DNA from: an uncultured Candidatus Saccharibacteria bacterium
Lineage (GTDB): Bacteria > Patescibacteriota > Saccharimonadia > Saccharimonadales > Saccharimonadaceae
NCBI GenBank assembly: GCA_938036915.1
Contig: CALHVV010000039.1
Span: 1-39,217 of the forward strand
Reading direction: 5' to 3'
Length of the DNA stretch: 39,217 bases
The notes beneath the pieces are model-generated. The model did not search any database and was not told where the DNA came from. It saw only the letters and a program-made list of their open reading frames with translations. A program made the position numbers and the translations under genes. This document shows positions 30,561 to 39,217 of the stretch, piece after piece (position 1 is the first letter of the stretch; each line of letters begins with the position of its first letter).

Positions 30561-31997
30561 TTATTTATGATGGAGCATCTTGTCTAGGTTTTTGCGAAAG
30601 TATTTTTTGACGGGCATCTTTGCGAAGAGATCCTTTGTGCAAACAATACCGACGAGCATCGCAACCACACAGGCTACTGTAGATACGATCTTTGGCACAT
30701 GAGTGTAGTAGATAATCCCCCCGGCTATTAATACAGCTCCAGAGCATATAATGCTTTGTGCACGATAGCGCACCTTAACATACCGTTGGACATGAATATG
30801 CCGTATCACTGCCATGCAGGCAAAGGCTATAGCAGTCGAGAGTGCCGAGGCATACACGCCAATAACACCTACCAAGGCAAGGTTGACGACGATGTTAATT
30901 ACTGCGGCCGCAAGGGAGCTATTGGCAACCTCTTTTGTCTTTTTCTTAGCAATATATATCGCAGAGTAATTGCCAAGGATCGCCTGGAAGAACGCCCCTA
31001 TCGCCAAAATGGGTATTAAGCCATGCGCATCCGCATACTCTGCGCCAACGATTCGTGAATAAAATATATCTATCACCAACACATACACCACTGTTGCAAA
31101 TGAGTATAGCCGCAAGCACATGTCGGACACCTTCGAAAAGAATGCATCTCTATCTCGCGAAGTAATATGAATCGAGGCAGATTCGCTCCAGCTCATACTA
31201 AATATACCAAATAATATGCTTGGGACAAATGCAAATTTATTCGCAATCGCATACATACCATTTGCCGCTGCACCAATAAACATCGAAATAATAGTCCTAT
31301 CTGAGACATTGAGCACCCACCATGCAATATTATTCGGCAAAAGTGGAATAGCATACCGCAGCATATCCGAACGCAACGATTGGTGCGTCTCACCGTGTAG
31401 CAAGCGAATGCGTTTCTTGCGCCGAATAATCACTAATAGGTAGCCTATGCCTACTAAATTCGCAAGCACTAACGATATCATCAAGCTAAAGGCAGGTAGT
31501 CGCATGACCGCAACAAAGACAAAAGAGCATAGTGTACTCACGACACCAATGAGTATGCTCGCGATAGAAAAATGCTTTGCATCACCAACTCCTCGCGTAA
31601 ATTGCAGTAGCACCGCAGATACGACAGAGAGAACAATATTGAGACACACAAGAGCTAAGTATGGGATAGTAACAAACAGCGACCCAATCACCAACAGAGC
31701 GATGGCCACCCCTGTGATAGGCAGCACTATCTTGAATATCGTTGATAGAATGCTACTGAGCCTATCCGCATCATCGCGCGAATCGATCGCAAACCGAAAT
31801 GCCGCAAATTCCAGCTGAACCGATAATATTGGCGCAAACAAAGCAATATACGTCAAGATGAGGTCAACCTGCCCATAGTCACTCGCCGACAGATAAAATG
31901 TATACAAGGGGACGAGCAAGAACGCGACGGCCTGCGTCGTGATCTTGCTAATGGTGAGGAGGGCGGTGTTTTTTATGAGCTCGGCAGATCTGCTCAT
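30561..31997 (-). CDS. wzx: polysaccharide flippase (Wzx/MATE-like)
   Basis: A 478-aa protein with about 12-14 membrane helices, typical of the polysaccharide-transport family that flips lipid-linked repeat units across the membrane. The N-terminus (NTALLTISKITTQAVAFLL followed by PLYTFYLSASDYG) is the classic Wzx start. Its ATG overlaps the stop of the pyruvyltransferase gene as ATGA. With the Wzy-like polymerase and Wzz-like protein of the same operon it completes a Wzx/Wzy pathway. The symbol is by function; the exact subfamily is not determined. Confidence 0.92.
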   Translation of the reverse strand: MSRSAELIKNTALLTISKITTQAVAFLLVPLYTFYLSASDYGQVDLILTYIALFAPILSVQLEFAAFRFAIDSRDDADRLSSILSTIFKIVLPITGVAIALLVIGSLFVTIPYLALVCLNIVLSVVSAVLLQFTRGVGDAKHFSIASILIGVVSTLCSFVFVAVMRLPAFSLMISLVLANLVGIGYLLVIIRRKKRIRLLHGETHQSLRSDMLRYAIPLLPNNIAWWVLNVSDRTIISMFIGAAANGMYAIANKFAFVPSILFGIFSMSWSESASIHITSRDRDAFFSKVSDMCLRLYSFATVVYVLVIDIFYSRIVGAEYADAHGLIPILAIGAFFQAILGNYSAIYIAKKKTKEVANSSLAAAVINIVVNLALVGVIGVYASALSTAIAFACMAVIRHIHVQRYVKVRYRAQSIICSGAVLIAGGIIYYTHVPKIVSTVACVVAMLVGIVCTKDLFAKMPVKKYFRKNLDKMLHHK

Positions 31998-33130
31998 ATG
32001 TTTTTTACCGCCTTGTCAAGAAACTCAAATGATTGCTGACGCCTCTTGGCAAGGTTTTTTTCGTAGGTTGTATAATCAACGGCAGATCGTAAATTCTTTT
32101 CTGTATCATCTTCTGGCAGAAGTCGATCCGACAATGCAAGGCTATCCACAAGCGAAAGAATCCGATCGTCTTTGTCATAATTCATTCCTTTATTGTACAA
32201 GATCCAGAAATTCTTTCTATACTGAGCACAAAATATCACACCATGGAAAGACGCCGTAAAGACATATTTGGCATGACGTATATACCATAAGTATCTCCCT
32301 GGGTTCTCATCTTTTGGTAGCATATAACCCTTTGCTGCCCCTTTCATTTTGAGCCACGTATCGGGCTGCCATATAACAATCTTGAGCCCTTCTTTTCGAG
32401 CGAGTTGCTGTATTCGTTGTTCAAACTTACGCGATACACTCACTGCATAAATAAAGATATAGTCCTTCTTGATATGCTCTGCTGGTCGCTCTTCTCCATC
32501 GCGATAATCACCCCTATCAATGAGTAACGTTGGGTCGAGTACCACAGTGCTTTTGATTGCAAAATCTTCGGCTAGCCATTTTTGGCCATTTGGTTCTCTG
32601 ACCGAGATATGATCAAAATCTCGTATCATGTCGCGAATGACTTCGGGGTGATTAGTATTGCTACTTACTCGCCGTGCGCCAAATGAGGCCGCGTATGATA
32701 TCTTTGGCTTATTTTCTTCAACAAAATTCAAGAAATAGGCAGGATCATAATCATCAATCATTATATTCCACACCTGGTCACTCCCCGCAATATATGCATC
32801 GTACGCAAAGTGAGCTTCTTGCAATTCTTTGTTAGTGGTAAATGCGCGGCTAGATAGTCTCAGGTACTTCTTTATATACGCATCGTAGCTTATCTGGTTC
32901 TTCTTGAGCCTATTGTAGATACATGCCCGCCCGACATTACGCAGCATGCCCTTTGCACTCTTGTCTCCACTAAAGACTGAATAGAGCTTCTGCTGGCCAG
33001 GGCTCGAGAAGTCGATGAATTCGGGCTCAATGCCGTATCGCGTCTGCAAGACTTTTTGCAGCGCATATGCCTGCATAATAGACCCGCAATTATGCGAACG
33101 ATGAAAGGTGATGATGCCGACTTTTTTCAT
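31994..33130 (-). CDS. polysaccharide pyruvyltransferase family protein
   Basis: A 378-aa cytoplasmic enzyme of the CsaB/WcaK family, which transfers pyruvate from PEP to a sugar as a ketal. The start (KKVGIITFHRSHNCGSIMQA) and the central AGSDQVWN, ISVREPNGQKWL and VLDPTLL are family marks, as is FTASFHGVIFCAQY in the C-terminal domain. Some members of this family have other roles. If active, it would make the coat polysaccharide acidic. GAGGAT with a 6-nt spacer precedes the ATG. It lies 17 nt after the GT2 gene and overlaps the flippase gene. Confidence 0.9.
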   Translation of the reverse strand: MKKVGIITFHRSHNCGSIMQAYALQKVLQTRYGIEPEFIDFSSPGQQKLYSVFSGDKSAKGMLRNVGRACIYNRLKKNQISYDAYIKKYLRLSSRAFTTNKELQEAHFAYDAYIAGSDQVWNIMIDDYDPAYFLNFVEENKPKISYAASFGARRVSSNTNHPEVIRDMIRDFDHISVREPNGQKWLAEDFAIKSTVVLDPTLLIDRGDYRDGEERPAEHIKKDYIFIYAVSVSRKFEQRIQQLARKEGLKIVIWQPDTWLKMKGAAKGYMLPKDENPGRYLWYIRHAKYVFTASFHGVIFCAQYRKNFWILYNKGMNYDKDDRILSLVDSLALSDRLLPEDDTEKNLRSAVDYTTYEKNLAKRRQQSFEFLDKAVKNI

Positions 33131-33147
33131 AAGAATATCCTCGTCTT

Positions 33148-34143
33148 TTAGATTTTTATCAATTTTCTAATTGCAATGAATCCAAGGTTGGCGCCAAGAC
33201 AAATAATCAGTGCCGCCCGTATTCTACCACTGTACTTAACGTCTCGGCTCAATAGTGTGCCCCACTTGAGCCGCCGGACGGTACGTTTGATTTCGTCAAA
33301 TTCTCTTGGGAATTTTTTGCGGCTTGCATACATCAATGCACCGTATGATGCCGAGGCGACAAATAGGTTATTGTCCATTGCCTGGACGAGTTTCTTTGGT
33401 GGATTGTGGAGTGCTCTGCCTGTCTTTTGCATATTCTCAATCGCTTGGTAGTGTCGAATGTTAAATTCCTGATGCACAGCGCTTGTCGGGTTAGCTCGAT
33501 AATAATAGAGCCTGCGATTGTCAACCGCAATACAGCGCGCCGATATAATTGCGCGGGCCAAGAAGTCGAAGTCCTCCCCTATCGCCATCTGAGAATCAAA
33601 CCGGATATTATTACGCTTGATGATATCGGTTTTGTACAATTGGCAGCCATTGTTGCCCTTCTCGAGCCGTCCATTGTACAGCGCAGTCAATGCCTCGGTG
33701 CGCGTAAAGACCGACGCCGACGCAGCAACTGGGATAGTCGCATCCAAGAAGCCCTGCCGCTCTGCATCGCCAAGTAGGTGCTTTGGTGTGCTCACTATAT
33801 CGGCATCAGTCGCCTGTGCATCGGCCAAGAGATTCTCAATATACGTTGGGTGGATTGAATCATCTGCATCAACGAAAGTAACGTAACTTCCCTGCATTCG
33901 CTCAATACCTTCATTTCGGGCCGAGCTTACGCCGCCATTTGGCTTATCAATGACGACAATCCTCGAGTCCTTGCGAGCAAGATCGTGAGCAATCTCAAGC
34001 GACCTATCCGACGAGCCATCATTGACGATGATAATCTCTAGTGTGCGATGCGTTTGGGCAATAATACTCTCAATGCATTGGCTGAGGTAGTGCTCCATAT
34101 TGTAGACGGGTACGACAATACTAACGAGTGTTTTGCTGCTCAT
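33148..34143 (-). CDS. family 2 glycosyltransferase
   Basis: A 331-aa GT-A fold enzyme that would add one sugar of the repeat unit at the inner membrane face. The N-terminal SIVVPVYNMEHYLSQCIESI, then IIIVNDGSSDRSL, PNGGVSSARNEGI and the metal-binding VDADDS are all present. The C-terminal half ends in a short hydrophobic stretch near RIRAALIICLGANLGFIAI. I chose the ATG preceded by AAGGAG with a 6-nt spacer; 61 further open codons upstream are not GT2-like and overlap the polymerase gene. The start lies 23 nt inside the end of the polymerase gene. Confidence 0.93.
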   Translation of the reverse strand: MSSKTLVSIVVPVYNMEHYLSQCIESIIAQTHRTLEIIIVNDGSSDRSLEIAHDLARKDSRIVVIDKPNGGVSSARNEGIERMQGSYVTFVDADDSIHPTYIENLLADAQATDADIVSTPKHLLGDAERQGFLDATIPVAASASVFTRTEALTALYNGRLEKGNNGCQLYKTDIIKRNNIRFDSQMAIGEDFDFLARAIISARCIAVDNRRLYYYRANPTSAVHQEFNIRHYQAIENMQKTGRALHNPPKKLVQAMDNNLFVASASYGALMYASRKKFPREFDEIKRTVRRLKWGTLLSRDVKYSGRIRAALIICLGANLGFIAIRKLIKI

Positions 34144-35242
34144 ACAAAGCTCCTTTCTGAAATAGTGAAACCATGAGAATCGGCAAGATGAAGTTCTTTG
34201 CTGCAATATCGAAGAAGGCTTCTGCAAATCCATACAGGATGATGAATAAGAATAGGATATACATCTTCGTCGAATACTCTCTTCGCATCCCCTGCCAAAA
34301 GACGAAGGCAAATATGATAAAGCCAACTATTCCATAGCGAGCATATATATATACCGGGAAGTTATCAACCGGAGGTGTCCCGTACTGGGCCTTATTGTAC
34401 ACCTCATCTGATCCAAATACCGACGGAGTGTACTCTGACTGCAGATATTGATCAATCAACTTGGGCCTGCCAGACATAACCCTATTTGCTAGATCATTAT
34501 CGACGAGCACTGCCGCACCAATGCACGACACAAGAAGGCCGATCACAAACAAATACGGTGCTACGGTGCTTCTCTTGCGCTCACCATGCTTGTGGAGTAG
34601 CAGTCTATAGGCGGGAATAAAGGCAAGGCTCAGCAAAAGGCCCATGCGACTACCAGTCAGAATACCAACAGCAATACAAGCAATCAGCGCAATACCCGTA
34701 AACACCCGGCGAGTACCATAGAGATACATACCGCTGAGCAGTATCGGGAAGAATGATAGCGATGCTTGGTTAGGCCCATCAAACCCAAGCGAGTATTTTG
34801 CAAATCCATACCGCTGCGATTCATTACCATCAAACCCAACATACACCATCGGCAGCACACCTATGAGCGCCAAAGCAACCACGAGGAGATAAAACCCTAC
34901 TGAGGTATAGAAAAATATCTTGATAAACTCATCCCTATTGAGGATCAAGAGTGTACTCGAAGTTAGTGCGAGCCAGGCGACATTCGGCCACTGAAAAATA
35001 ACTGATATCCCAAGCACCGCAATATAAAAGAGAAGATATTTACAATGCCACCTAGTAAGCTTGTTTGTTATGGCAAAATCTACCAGAATAATTCCTGATA
35101 GAACAATGCCAATTACCAAGACCAGAGGCAGCCACGCCGTCAACTGTGGTGATACCACGTAGAGGTAATAGTACGTGATCATCACAAACACAAGCGTGGT
35201 CGCGAGTATCTTTTTCAAATTTAGCTTTTGTAGTGTGCTCAT
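34121..35242 (-). CDS. wzy: O-antigen/capsule polymerase (Wzy-like)
   Basis: A 373-aa membrane protein with about 10-12 hydrophobic segments and one larger polar loop near the C-terminus (about residues 260-305), as in Wzy polymerases. The loop ends in PPVDNFPVYIYARYGIVGF, which resembles the common Wzy pattern before the last helices. GSRMGLLLSL in the middle is another frequent Wzy feature. Sequences of this family are too variable for a precise call, so the assignment leans on topology and place in the operon. A weak GGGAGAAG lies upstream of the ATG. Confidence 0.82.
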   Translation of the reverse strand: MSTLQKLNLKKILATTLVFVMITYYYLYVVSPQLTAWLPLVLVIGIVLSGIILVDFAITNKLTRWHCKYLLFYIAVLGISVIFQWPNVAWLALTSSTLLILNRDEFIKIFFYTSVGFYLLVVALALIGVLPMVYVGFDGNESQRYGFAKYSLGFDGPNQASLSFFPILLSGMYLYGTRRVFTGIALIACIAVGILTGSRMGLLLSLAFIPAYRLLLHKHGERKRSTVAPYLFVIGLLVSCIGAAVLVDNDLANRVMSGRPKLIDQYLQSEYTPSVFGSDEVYNKAQYGTPPVDNFPVYIYARYGIVGFIIFAFVFWQGMRREYSTKMYILFLFIILYGFAEAFFDIAAKNFILPILMVSLFQKGALYEQQNTR

Positions 35243-35249
35243 AAGTTTT

Positions 35250-36497
35250 TTATTCTTCTCCCAGCTTCTCGAGGAGCCCTCTATAATAATTATATAATGT
35301 CATATCTTTGGCGGCTTTTTGGCCTGCTTTGCTCATGGCTTGCAATGTGTCATCCTCTCTGAGAAGTTTTTCTATATTTTTTGCTATAGACTGCTCAAGG
35401 TTCTCATCTGTATCAAGGAGAATAGCTGCTTTGTCTGATGCATATTCTGGTATGCCACCTCTATTTGTCGTGATCATCGGCAAGCCTGCCGTAATCGATT
35501 CTATAACCGTTAGCGGCGCAGCATCATTACATACCGAGGGCAACACTGCAAAGTCACACCCGCGGTAGAGCAGCGGCATGTTGTCATAGTCAATATACCC
35601 GGTAAACGTTACGTGCTCCCGATGCGCTTCGGTGAGGTCGCGAAGCTCCTTCAAAAATGGGTTTTTGATATCAGTCCCAAAGAACGAGCTGCCAACCACA
35701 AGCAGCTGGTAATTTTGTTCTTTCACCCGATCAAGCGCTCGTAGCAACACATCAATCCCCTTCTCCGGCGTCAGCCTACCACTGAATAATACGATCTTTT
35801 TTGAATCATCGATGGTATATTGTTGATGCAATAGCTTCGACGCGCGCTTCCTTGTCATTGCAGTAAACCGGGTATTGTCGACCGCATTCTTGAGCACAGA
35901 TACGTTTTGCAATGGGCCGCTGCCTTCATTACCTTGCGCCGATTTAGCGATCAAGCTATCTTTGATGAACTTGCTCACGACGATAATTTTTGCACCCGCT
36001 AGATACTTATATGTCTTATAAAAGTTAGTTATCTCATTATGAATATGCACATAGACTCTACCTTTGTATCGTTCCTGGTTTTTGTGCCAGCGTAGGATGT
36101 GCGTCTGGATGATCGCATTCTCAAACAGTATTTTGCGATGGTTTTTGCGAGCAATATGCTTTGACACCTTCCTCATAAAATACAACCGCTGCAGGATTGC
36201 CCGCAAAGACGCACTCTTATTTGTATCGACAAGGCGCCGGAATATACTGTAGAGTATAGAGTCCGCTGCTCTGATGACCCATGGGGTGTGTATAAAGACG
36301 AAGTTTGTACGTGTATATGCCTGAGCCTTTTCTATAGCATCTGGTGTTGCGGTGCTATATACCGTGAGGCGAGGGCCGCCTTGCCGCTCATTCTCATCAA
36401 TAAAGTTCTGCACCAGGTTCTCTACCGCACCCCCCATCACCGAAGGCACTGGCAAGAGGCCAGTCGTTATGATCGCTATAGTTCCTTCTTGGTTCAT
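35250..36497 (-). CDS. family 4 glycosyltransferase
   Basis: A 415-aa GT-B fold enzyme. The N-terminal domain begins TIAIITTGLLPVPSVMGGAVE, with a glycine-rich acceptor-side loop. The C-terminal domain starts at VLFSGRLTPEKGIDVLLRAL and has the donor-binding CNDAAPLTVIESITAGLPMI and GGIPE. The retaining GT4 family builds glycans from nucleotide sugars at the membrane. GGAGAGG with a 7-nt spacer precedes the ATG, which overlaps the upstream GT4 stop as ATGA. The sugar used cannot be predicted. Confidence 0.92.
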   Translation of the reverse strand: MNQEGTIAIITTGLLPVPSVMGGAVENLVQNFIDENERQGGPRLTVYSTATPDAIEKAQAYTRTNFVFIHTPWVIRAADSILYSIFRRLVDTNKSASLRAILQRLYFMRKVSKHIARKNHRKILFENAIIQTHILRWHKNQERYKGRVYVHIHNEITNFYKTYKYLAGAKIIVVSKFIKDSLIAKSAQGNEGSGPLQNVSVLKNAVDNTRFTAMTRKRASKLLHQQYTIDDSKKIVLFSGRLTPEKGIDVLLRALDRVKEQNYQLLVVGSSFFGTDIKNPFLKELRDLTEAHREHVTFTGYIDYDNMPLLYRGCDFAVLPSVCNDAAPLTVIESITAGLPMITTNRGGIPEYASDKAAILLDTDENLEQSIAKNIEKLLREDDTLQAMSKAGQKAAKDMTLYNYYRGLLEKLGEE

Positions 36498-37615
36498 CGA
36501 GCAGCCTCTCCCTCGTATTCATACAGTTGGCGCATATTTTTCATAATATTTGGTGTCGTGTATCGTGATAGTGCGGATTGGATTGCGTCTTTCTCGCGGT
36601 GCAAGGAGCGGTGCTTTTTGTGGTGCTGGACAGCCGCGCGAAATGTCTGCATATCACGCGCTGGCGTAGCACCCACCAACGAGAGGAGCTCAGCAACCCC
36701 TCTGCATTCCAGGGCGACAATTGGCATGCGGCCCATCATCGCCTCAAGAATATTAACGGGCAACCCCTCTTGCTTTGACGTAGAAACATATAGATCCGAC
36801 GCCTGGAGCAGCTCTGGTATATCCTTTCTATACCCTAGAAAATGAACTTGACTCTGTATACCATAGCGAGCAGACTGCTTGTGGATCTTCCCCTGCAGAC
36901 TATCTGCACCAACCAGCAAAAGATGCATCGATGCGTCTTGCTGCAAGGTTGTCTTGAGCGCACTGAGCAGCCAAGACTGGTTCTTTCTTTTCGACAGCTC
37001 AGCGACGTAGATTATGACGAAATCATTCGGCTTAATGCCCAGCTTCGCACGTATTGCCTGCCGTGAGTTCTTATTGATTGTAATGTCAAACCGCTTTGGA
37101 TCCACACCAACCCCCGGCACATACACCACGCTGGTGGCAAAGTGACGGTTGGCTCGGGCGTAGTCCTCAGCATTGATCGTGATGAGGACGTCAGTGTAGT
37201 GCGCCATCAGGCGCTCGATGGGATAGTATACCAGCCAATTAAGCAGCGGCGCACCCGTAAAGAAGTGAAAGCCATGAGCAGTGTAGATCACCCGCGTGCC
37301 GCGCTGCCGAGCCTGCCGAGCGGCAAGACGCGTCACCACACTCCCCACCGGTGTGTGGGTATGGATGAGGTCGTACTGCTCGTGGTCGATAATCTCCTTG
37401 AGCTGGCGATAGGCCCGGATATTGCTCAGCGTGAAGGGGCTGCGCGTAAATGGCACAACGAACTGCTTGTCACAATCCTCAATATGCTCCTCACCCATCG
37501 AGGCATAATGCACCTCGTACCCCTGTTCGCGCAGCATCCGCATGAAGGGCCGGTTAAACTTCTGGAAGTTGGCAGTGTGTGAGGTGAAGAGGACTTTTTT
37601 CTTATTCGAGGGCAT
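36494..37615 (-). CDS. family 4 glycosyltransferase, probably second enzyme of the repeat unit
   Basis: A 373-aa GT-B fold enzyme similar to EpsD/CapM-type transferases that act right after the priming sugar transferase. The N-terminal domain has KKVLFTSHTANFQKFNRPF, IHTHTPVGSVVTRLAAR and YTAHGFHFF. The C-terminal domain has VYVAELSKRKN and the donor-site SKQEGLPVNILEAM. The chosen ATG gives MPSNKKKVLF; an upstream in-frame extension of 15 codons lies within the sugar-transferase gene. The genes overlap by 14 nt, which suggests coupled translation. Confidence 0.92.
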   Translation of the reverse strand: MPSNKKKVLFTSHTANFQKFNRPFMRMLREQGYEVHYASMGEEHIEDCDKQFVVPFTRSPFTLSNIRAYRQLKEIIDHEQYDLIHTHTPVGSVVTRLAARQARQRGTRVIYTAHGFHFFTGAPLLNWLVYYPIERLMAHYTDVLITINAEDYARANRHFATSVVYVPGVGVDPKRFDITINKNSRQAIRAKLGIKPNDFVIIYVAELSKRKNQSWLLSALKTTLQQDASMHLLLVGADSLQGKIHKQSARYGIQSQVHFLGYRKDIPELLQASDLYVSTSKQEGLPVNILEAMMGRMPIVALECRGVAELLSLVGATPARDMQTFRAAVQHHKKHRSLHREKDAIQSALSRYTTPNIMKNMRQLYEYEGEAAR

Positions 37616-38222
37616 TATCGACCCCCGTGACTGTCCGCTCGCTTCCTTCTGTATGGCCACTCATCATCAATACCGCTCCAATGGTCTTTATCATGATCTT
37701 GACGTCGGTCAGGAAGCTCAGCCGCTGCACATACTCACCGTCCATCTCGGCTTTGCGCTGGTCGTCTAGGTCATCGCGGCCATTTACCTGCGCCCAGCCA
37801 GTGATGCCTGGCTTGACGGAATTAGCCTGGTATTTTTGGCGCAGACTAATAAGCTTTTTCTCTGTCTTGATGACGGGCCGCGGCCCAACGATGCTCATCT
37901 CGCCTTTGATGACGTTGAGTAGCTGTGGTAGTTCGTCGATGGATAGCTTGCGCAGCACCCCACCGAGTGGTGTGATGTAGCTATCTGCGTTGGTAAAACT
38001 ATTGGTTGGCATATTCTTTGGTGCTTTCGTAGACATAGTGCGGAATTTATAAACTGTAAATAGCTGCTTATCTTTGCCGAAGCGCTTCTGGCGGAACAAG
38101 GCCGGCCCTTTCGATGTGAGGCGGATTGCCGCTGCAACCAGCAGCATTGGCAGCCCTAGAATCACCAGCGCAGCCAGCGCAATGCTCACATCTTCGATGC
38201 GTTTTCCGTATTCCCGATACAT
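37602..38222 (-). CDS. priming sugar-phosphate transferase (WcaJ/PglC-type)
   Basis: A 206-aa membrane-bound enzyme that starts polysaccharide synthesis by moving a sugar-phosphate onto undecaprenyl phosphate. One N-terminal hydrophobic segment (about residues 12-33) is followed by the catalytic domain with FRQKRFGKD, YKFRTM, KLSIDELPQLLNVI, GEMSIVGPRPV and KPGITGWAQVNGRD. The short form lacks the extra N-terminal membrane domain of WbaP/WcaJ, so it is PglC-like in size. AAGGGGG with a 6-nt spacer precedes the ATG. It is the second gene of the polysaccharide operon. Confidence 0.95.
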   Translation of the reverse strand: MYREYGKRIEDVSIALAALVILGLPMLLVAAAIRLTSKGPALFRQKRFGKDKQLFTVYKFRTMSTKAPKNMPTNSFTNADSYITPLGGVLRKLSIDELPQLLNVIKGEMSIVGPRPVIKTEKKLISLRQKYQANSVKPGITGWAQVNGRDDLDDQRKAEMDGEYVQRLSFLTDVKIMIKTIGAVLMMSGHTEGSERTVTGVDNALE

Positions 38223-38313
38223 GGTATACCCCCTTGTTACCCTGTGTTGTTATCGTGCCGCGTACCCGTGCGGCTGCATGCTTCAGCAAAATAAGTTTTG
38301 TGCAATGGTGTAG

Positions 38314-38943
38314 CTAGCGCTTGGCCTTGGCCGCTGTGTGTGCGGCTGTAGCGGCTGCTTCGGCCACGCGCTGCGATTGCGCATAGTCATAGGCAAAGAA
38401 CAATCCTACGATGGCAAGCAGCAGTGCACCGCCACCGCCAAGTGCCATCGCCTGCCCAAGCCCTATGCTTGCTGGCGCACTTGGCGTATTGACAGCGTCG
38501 ACAGTTTTGATGCTAACTTTGGTTTTGCCATACAATGCTTTCGTCTGCTTTTCAAACTCGGTAATTGCCTGTTTGAGTAAGGTTTCGCTCATCTTGGGTT
38601 CACCGGCGTTCATCGAGACAGTGATGATGTCGGTGTTCTTTACGTGCTTGGCAGTTGTGTTGGCCAGCAGTGTCTCGTAGCTCCCCTTGTATTGGGCGCG
38701 GTCGATCACTGGGTCGAGCACCCGCCGTGAGGTAAAGAGCGTCGTATAGTTAGTAAGCGTAATGGTGTTTTGACCCTGCTCTACCCCTGTTAGGAGCAAC
38801 GTTGCCGAGCTTTTGTACTGCGGCTGCTGGACGGACAGTACATAGGCTGCACCCAGCCCGACACCAACGAGAATGGCAACAATCATCATCGGCCACTTTC
38901 GTGCATAATATCGTGTTAGTTGGTAAAAGTTGATTGTTTCCAC
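38314..38943 (-). CDS. wzz: Wzz/YveK-type chain-length regulator
   Basis: A 209-aa membrane protein with a helix near each end (about residues 18-37 and 164-184) and an extracytoplasmic middle, the usual Wzz topology. The start INFYQLTRYYARKWPMMIVAI matches the conserved opening of these proteins. The proline-rich NTPSAPASIG before the second helix is also typical. No tyrosine-kinase domain is fused, and no separate kinase gene is seen in the window. The start is GTG with AGGGGG upstream. It leads the polysaccharide operon and is followed by a 91-nt gap with no recognisable element. Confidence 0.9.
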   Translation of the reverse strand: METINFYQLTRYYARKWPMMIVAILVGVGLGAAYVLSVQQPQYKSSATLLLTGVEQGQNTITLTNYTTLFTSRRVLDPVIDRAQYKGSYETLLANTTAKHVKNTDIITVSMNAGEPKMSETLLKQAITEFEKQTKALYGKTKVSIKTVDAVNTPSAPASIGLGQAMALGGGGALLLAIVGLFFAYDYAQSQRVAEAAATAAHTAAKAKR

Positions 38944-38993
38944 AATGCCCCCTGTGCGTTATGTTCTCATATTGTTTGTCCCACCTATGTTCG

Positions 38994-39022
38994 ACTATAG
39001 CATACATTTTGCCGAGCTCCAA
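38994..39022 (-). promoter_or_regulatory. promoter of the polysaccharide operon
   Basis: TTGGAG, a 17-nt spacer ending in TGC, and TATAGT on the minus strand. The predicted leader before the wzz GTG is about 44 nt and holds the AGGGGG ribosome site. It faces the plus-strand promoters of the next gene. Confidence 0.6.
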
Positions 39023-39149
39023 GCATATCTTGCAACATATGGCGATCATACATTTATAGAACAGAGGTTATACCATAAATCGTTGTGGAAAATTCAGCAG
39101 CGCTTTGACTCAATTATAATGATATAATAGCGCTATAGAACAATAGTCT

Positions 39150-39158
39150 TGATATAAT
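39150..39158 (+). promoter_or_regulatory. extended -10 promoter of the right-edge gene
   Basis: TGA-TATAAT lies 20 nt before the ATG. Two more TATAAT copies occur at 39115 and 39123, the second also preceded by TGA. Which is used cannot be told from sequence. Confidence 0.5.
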
Positions 39159-39178
39159 TCAAAACGTAAGGATCATCA

Positions 39179-39217
39179 ATGACAAACTCAACACCAACTA
39201 AGCTAACTTTTCCAGAA
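39179..39217 (+). CDS. start of an unidentified gene (cut by window edge)
   Basis: Thirteen codons (MTNSTPTKLTFPE) are visible before the edge. The ATG is preceded by AAGGAT with a 5-nt spacer and by repeated TATAAT boxes, so a real gene start is likely. It is divergent from the polysaccharide operon. The fragment is too short to identify. Confidence 0.6.
   Translation, partial: MTNSTPTKLTFPE

Noticed and set aside
34144..34326. Longer GT2 start
   Set aside because: Overlaps the Wzy-like gene by 206 nt and is serine/cysteine-rich without family match; AAGGAG marks the shorter start.

Overview
The window looks like a chromosomal segment of a Candidatus Saccharibacteria (TM7, Patescibacteria/CPR) genome. 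This is inferred from gene content. The genes are small and tightly packed, with many 4-base ATGA/GTGA stop-start overlaps. The core set is lean (MnmA, cysteine desulfurase, TatD, MetG, RsmA, a MurE-like ligase, a PcrA/UvrD helicase, pyruvate kinase). DUF348-G5 cell-wall proteins end in 3D and Rpf-like domains, and several hypothetical proteins recall families I know from Saccharibacteria. TGA, TAG and TAA are all used as stops, so the code is standard. I see no tRNA, rRNA, CRISPR array, transposase or phage gene.

Layout. 1-5980 (minus): a sulfur-relay operon (cysteine desulfurase, YdcF-like protein, MnmA) and a metG-tatD-hypothetical-hypothetical operon. 6005-11348: an accessory island with two proteins built from repeated modules (1256 and 348 aa), facing a strong promoter and a broken helix-turn-helix ORF across an inverted repeat. 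11397-13426 (plus): a two-HTH regulator, a 44-aa ORF and an EamA-type transporter. 13427-16140 (minus): cupin, a two-TM protein, PgeF-like protein and RsmA. 16141-16672: an intergenic region with 231 nt lacking G on the plus strand, a 26-bp perfect palindrome and overlapping mini-ORFs. 16673-22509 (minus): two secreted wall-active proteins, MurE-like ligase and PcrA. 22545-25997: a very long acidic, probably disordered protein with a C-terminal membrane anchor. 26588-28018: pyk with a clear terminator. 28359-30014: a small membrane protein, a hairpin-rich non-coding stretch and an AT-rich two-TM orphan. 30101-38943 (minus): a nine-gene Wzx/Wzy-type surface-polysaccharide operon. A divergent gene enters at the right edge.

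How the genes fit together. Much of the window concerns the cell envelope: muropeptide synthesis (MurE), wall remodelling (3D and Rpf-like lytic domains), possible muropeptide editing (PgeF) and a polysaccharide coat. That suits an episymbiont that lives on another bacterium, although lifestyle cannot be read from the sequence. Translation and tRNA-modification genes form the housekeeping background.

A recurring regulatory pattern stands out. Genes that lead a transcript usually lack a Shine-Dalgarno sequence and carry a TATAAT-like -10 box, often preceded by TGn, only 6-12 nt before the start codon. This predicts leaderless mRNAs. Internal operon genes mostly have good Shine-Dalgarno sites or stop-start overlaps.

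The best candidates for something undescribed are the modular protein pair with its regulators (6005-12422), the G-less tract with the palindrome and mini-ORFs (16218-16666), and the hairpin array at 28611-28980.
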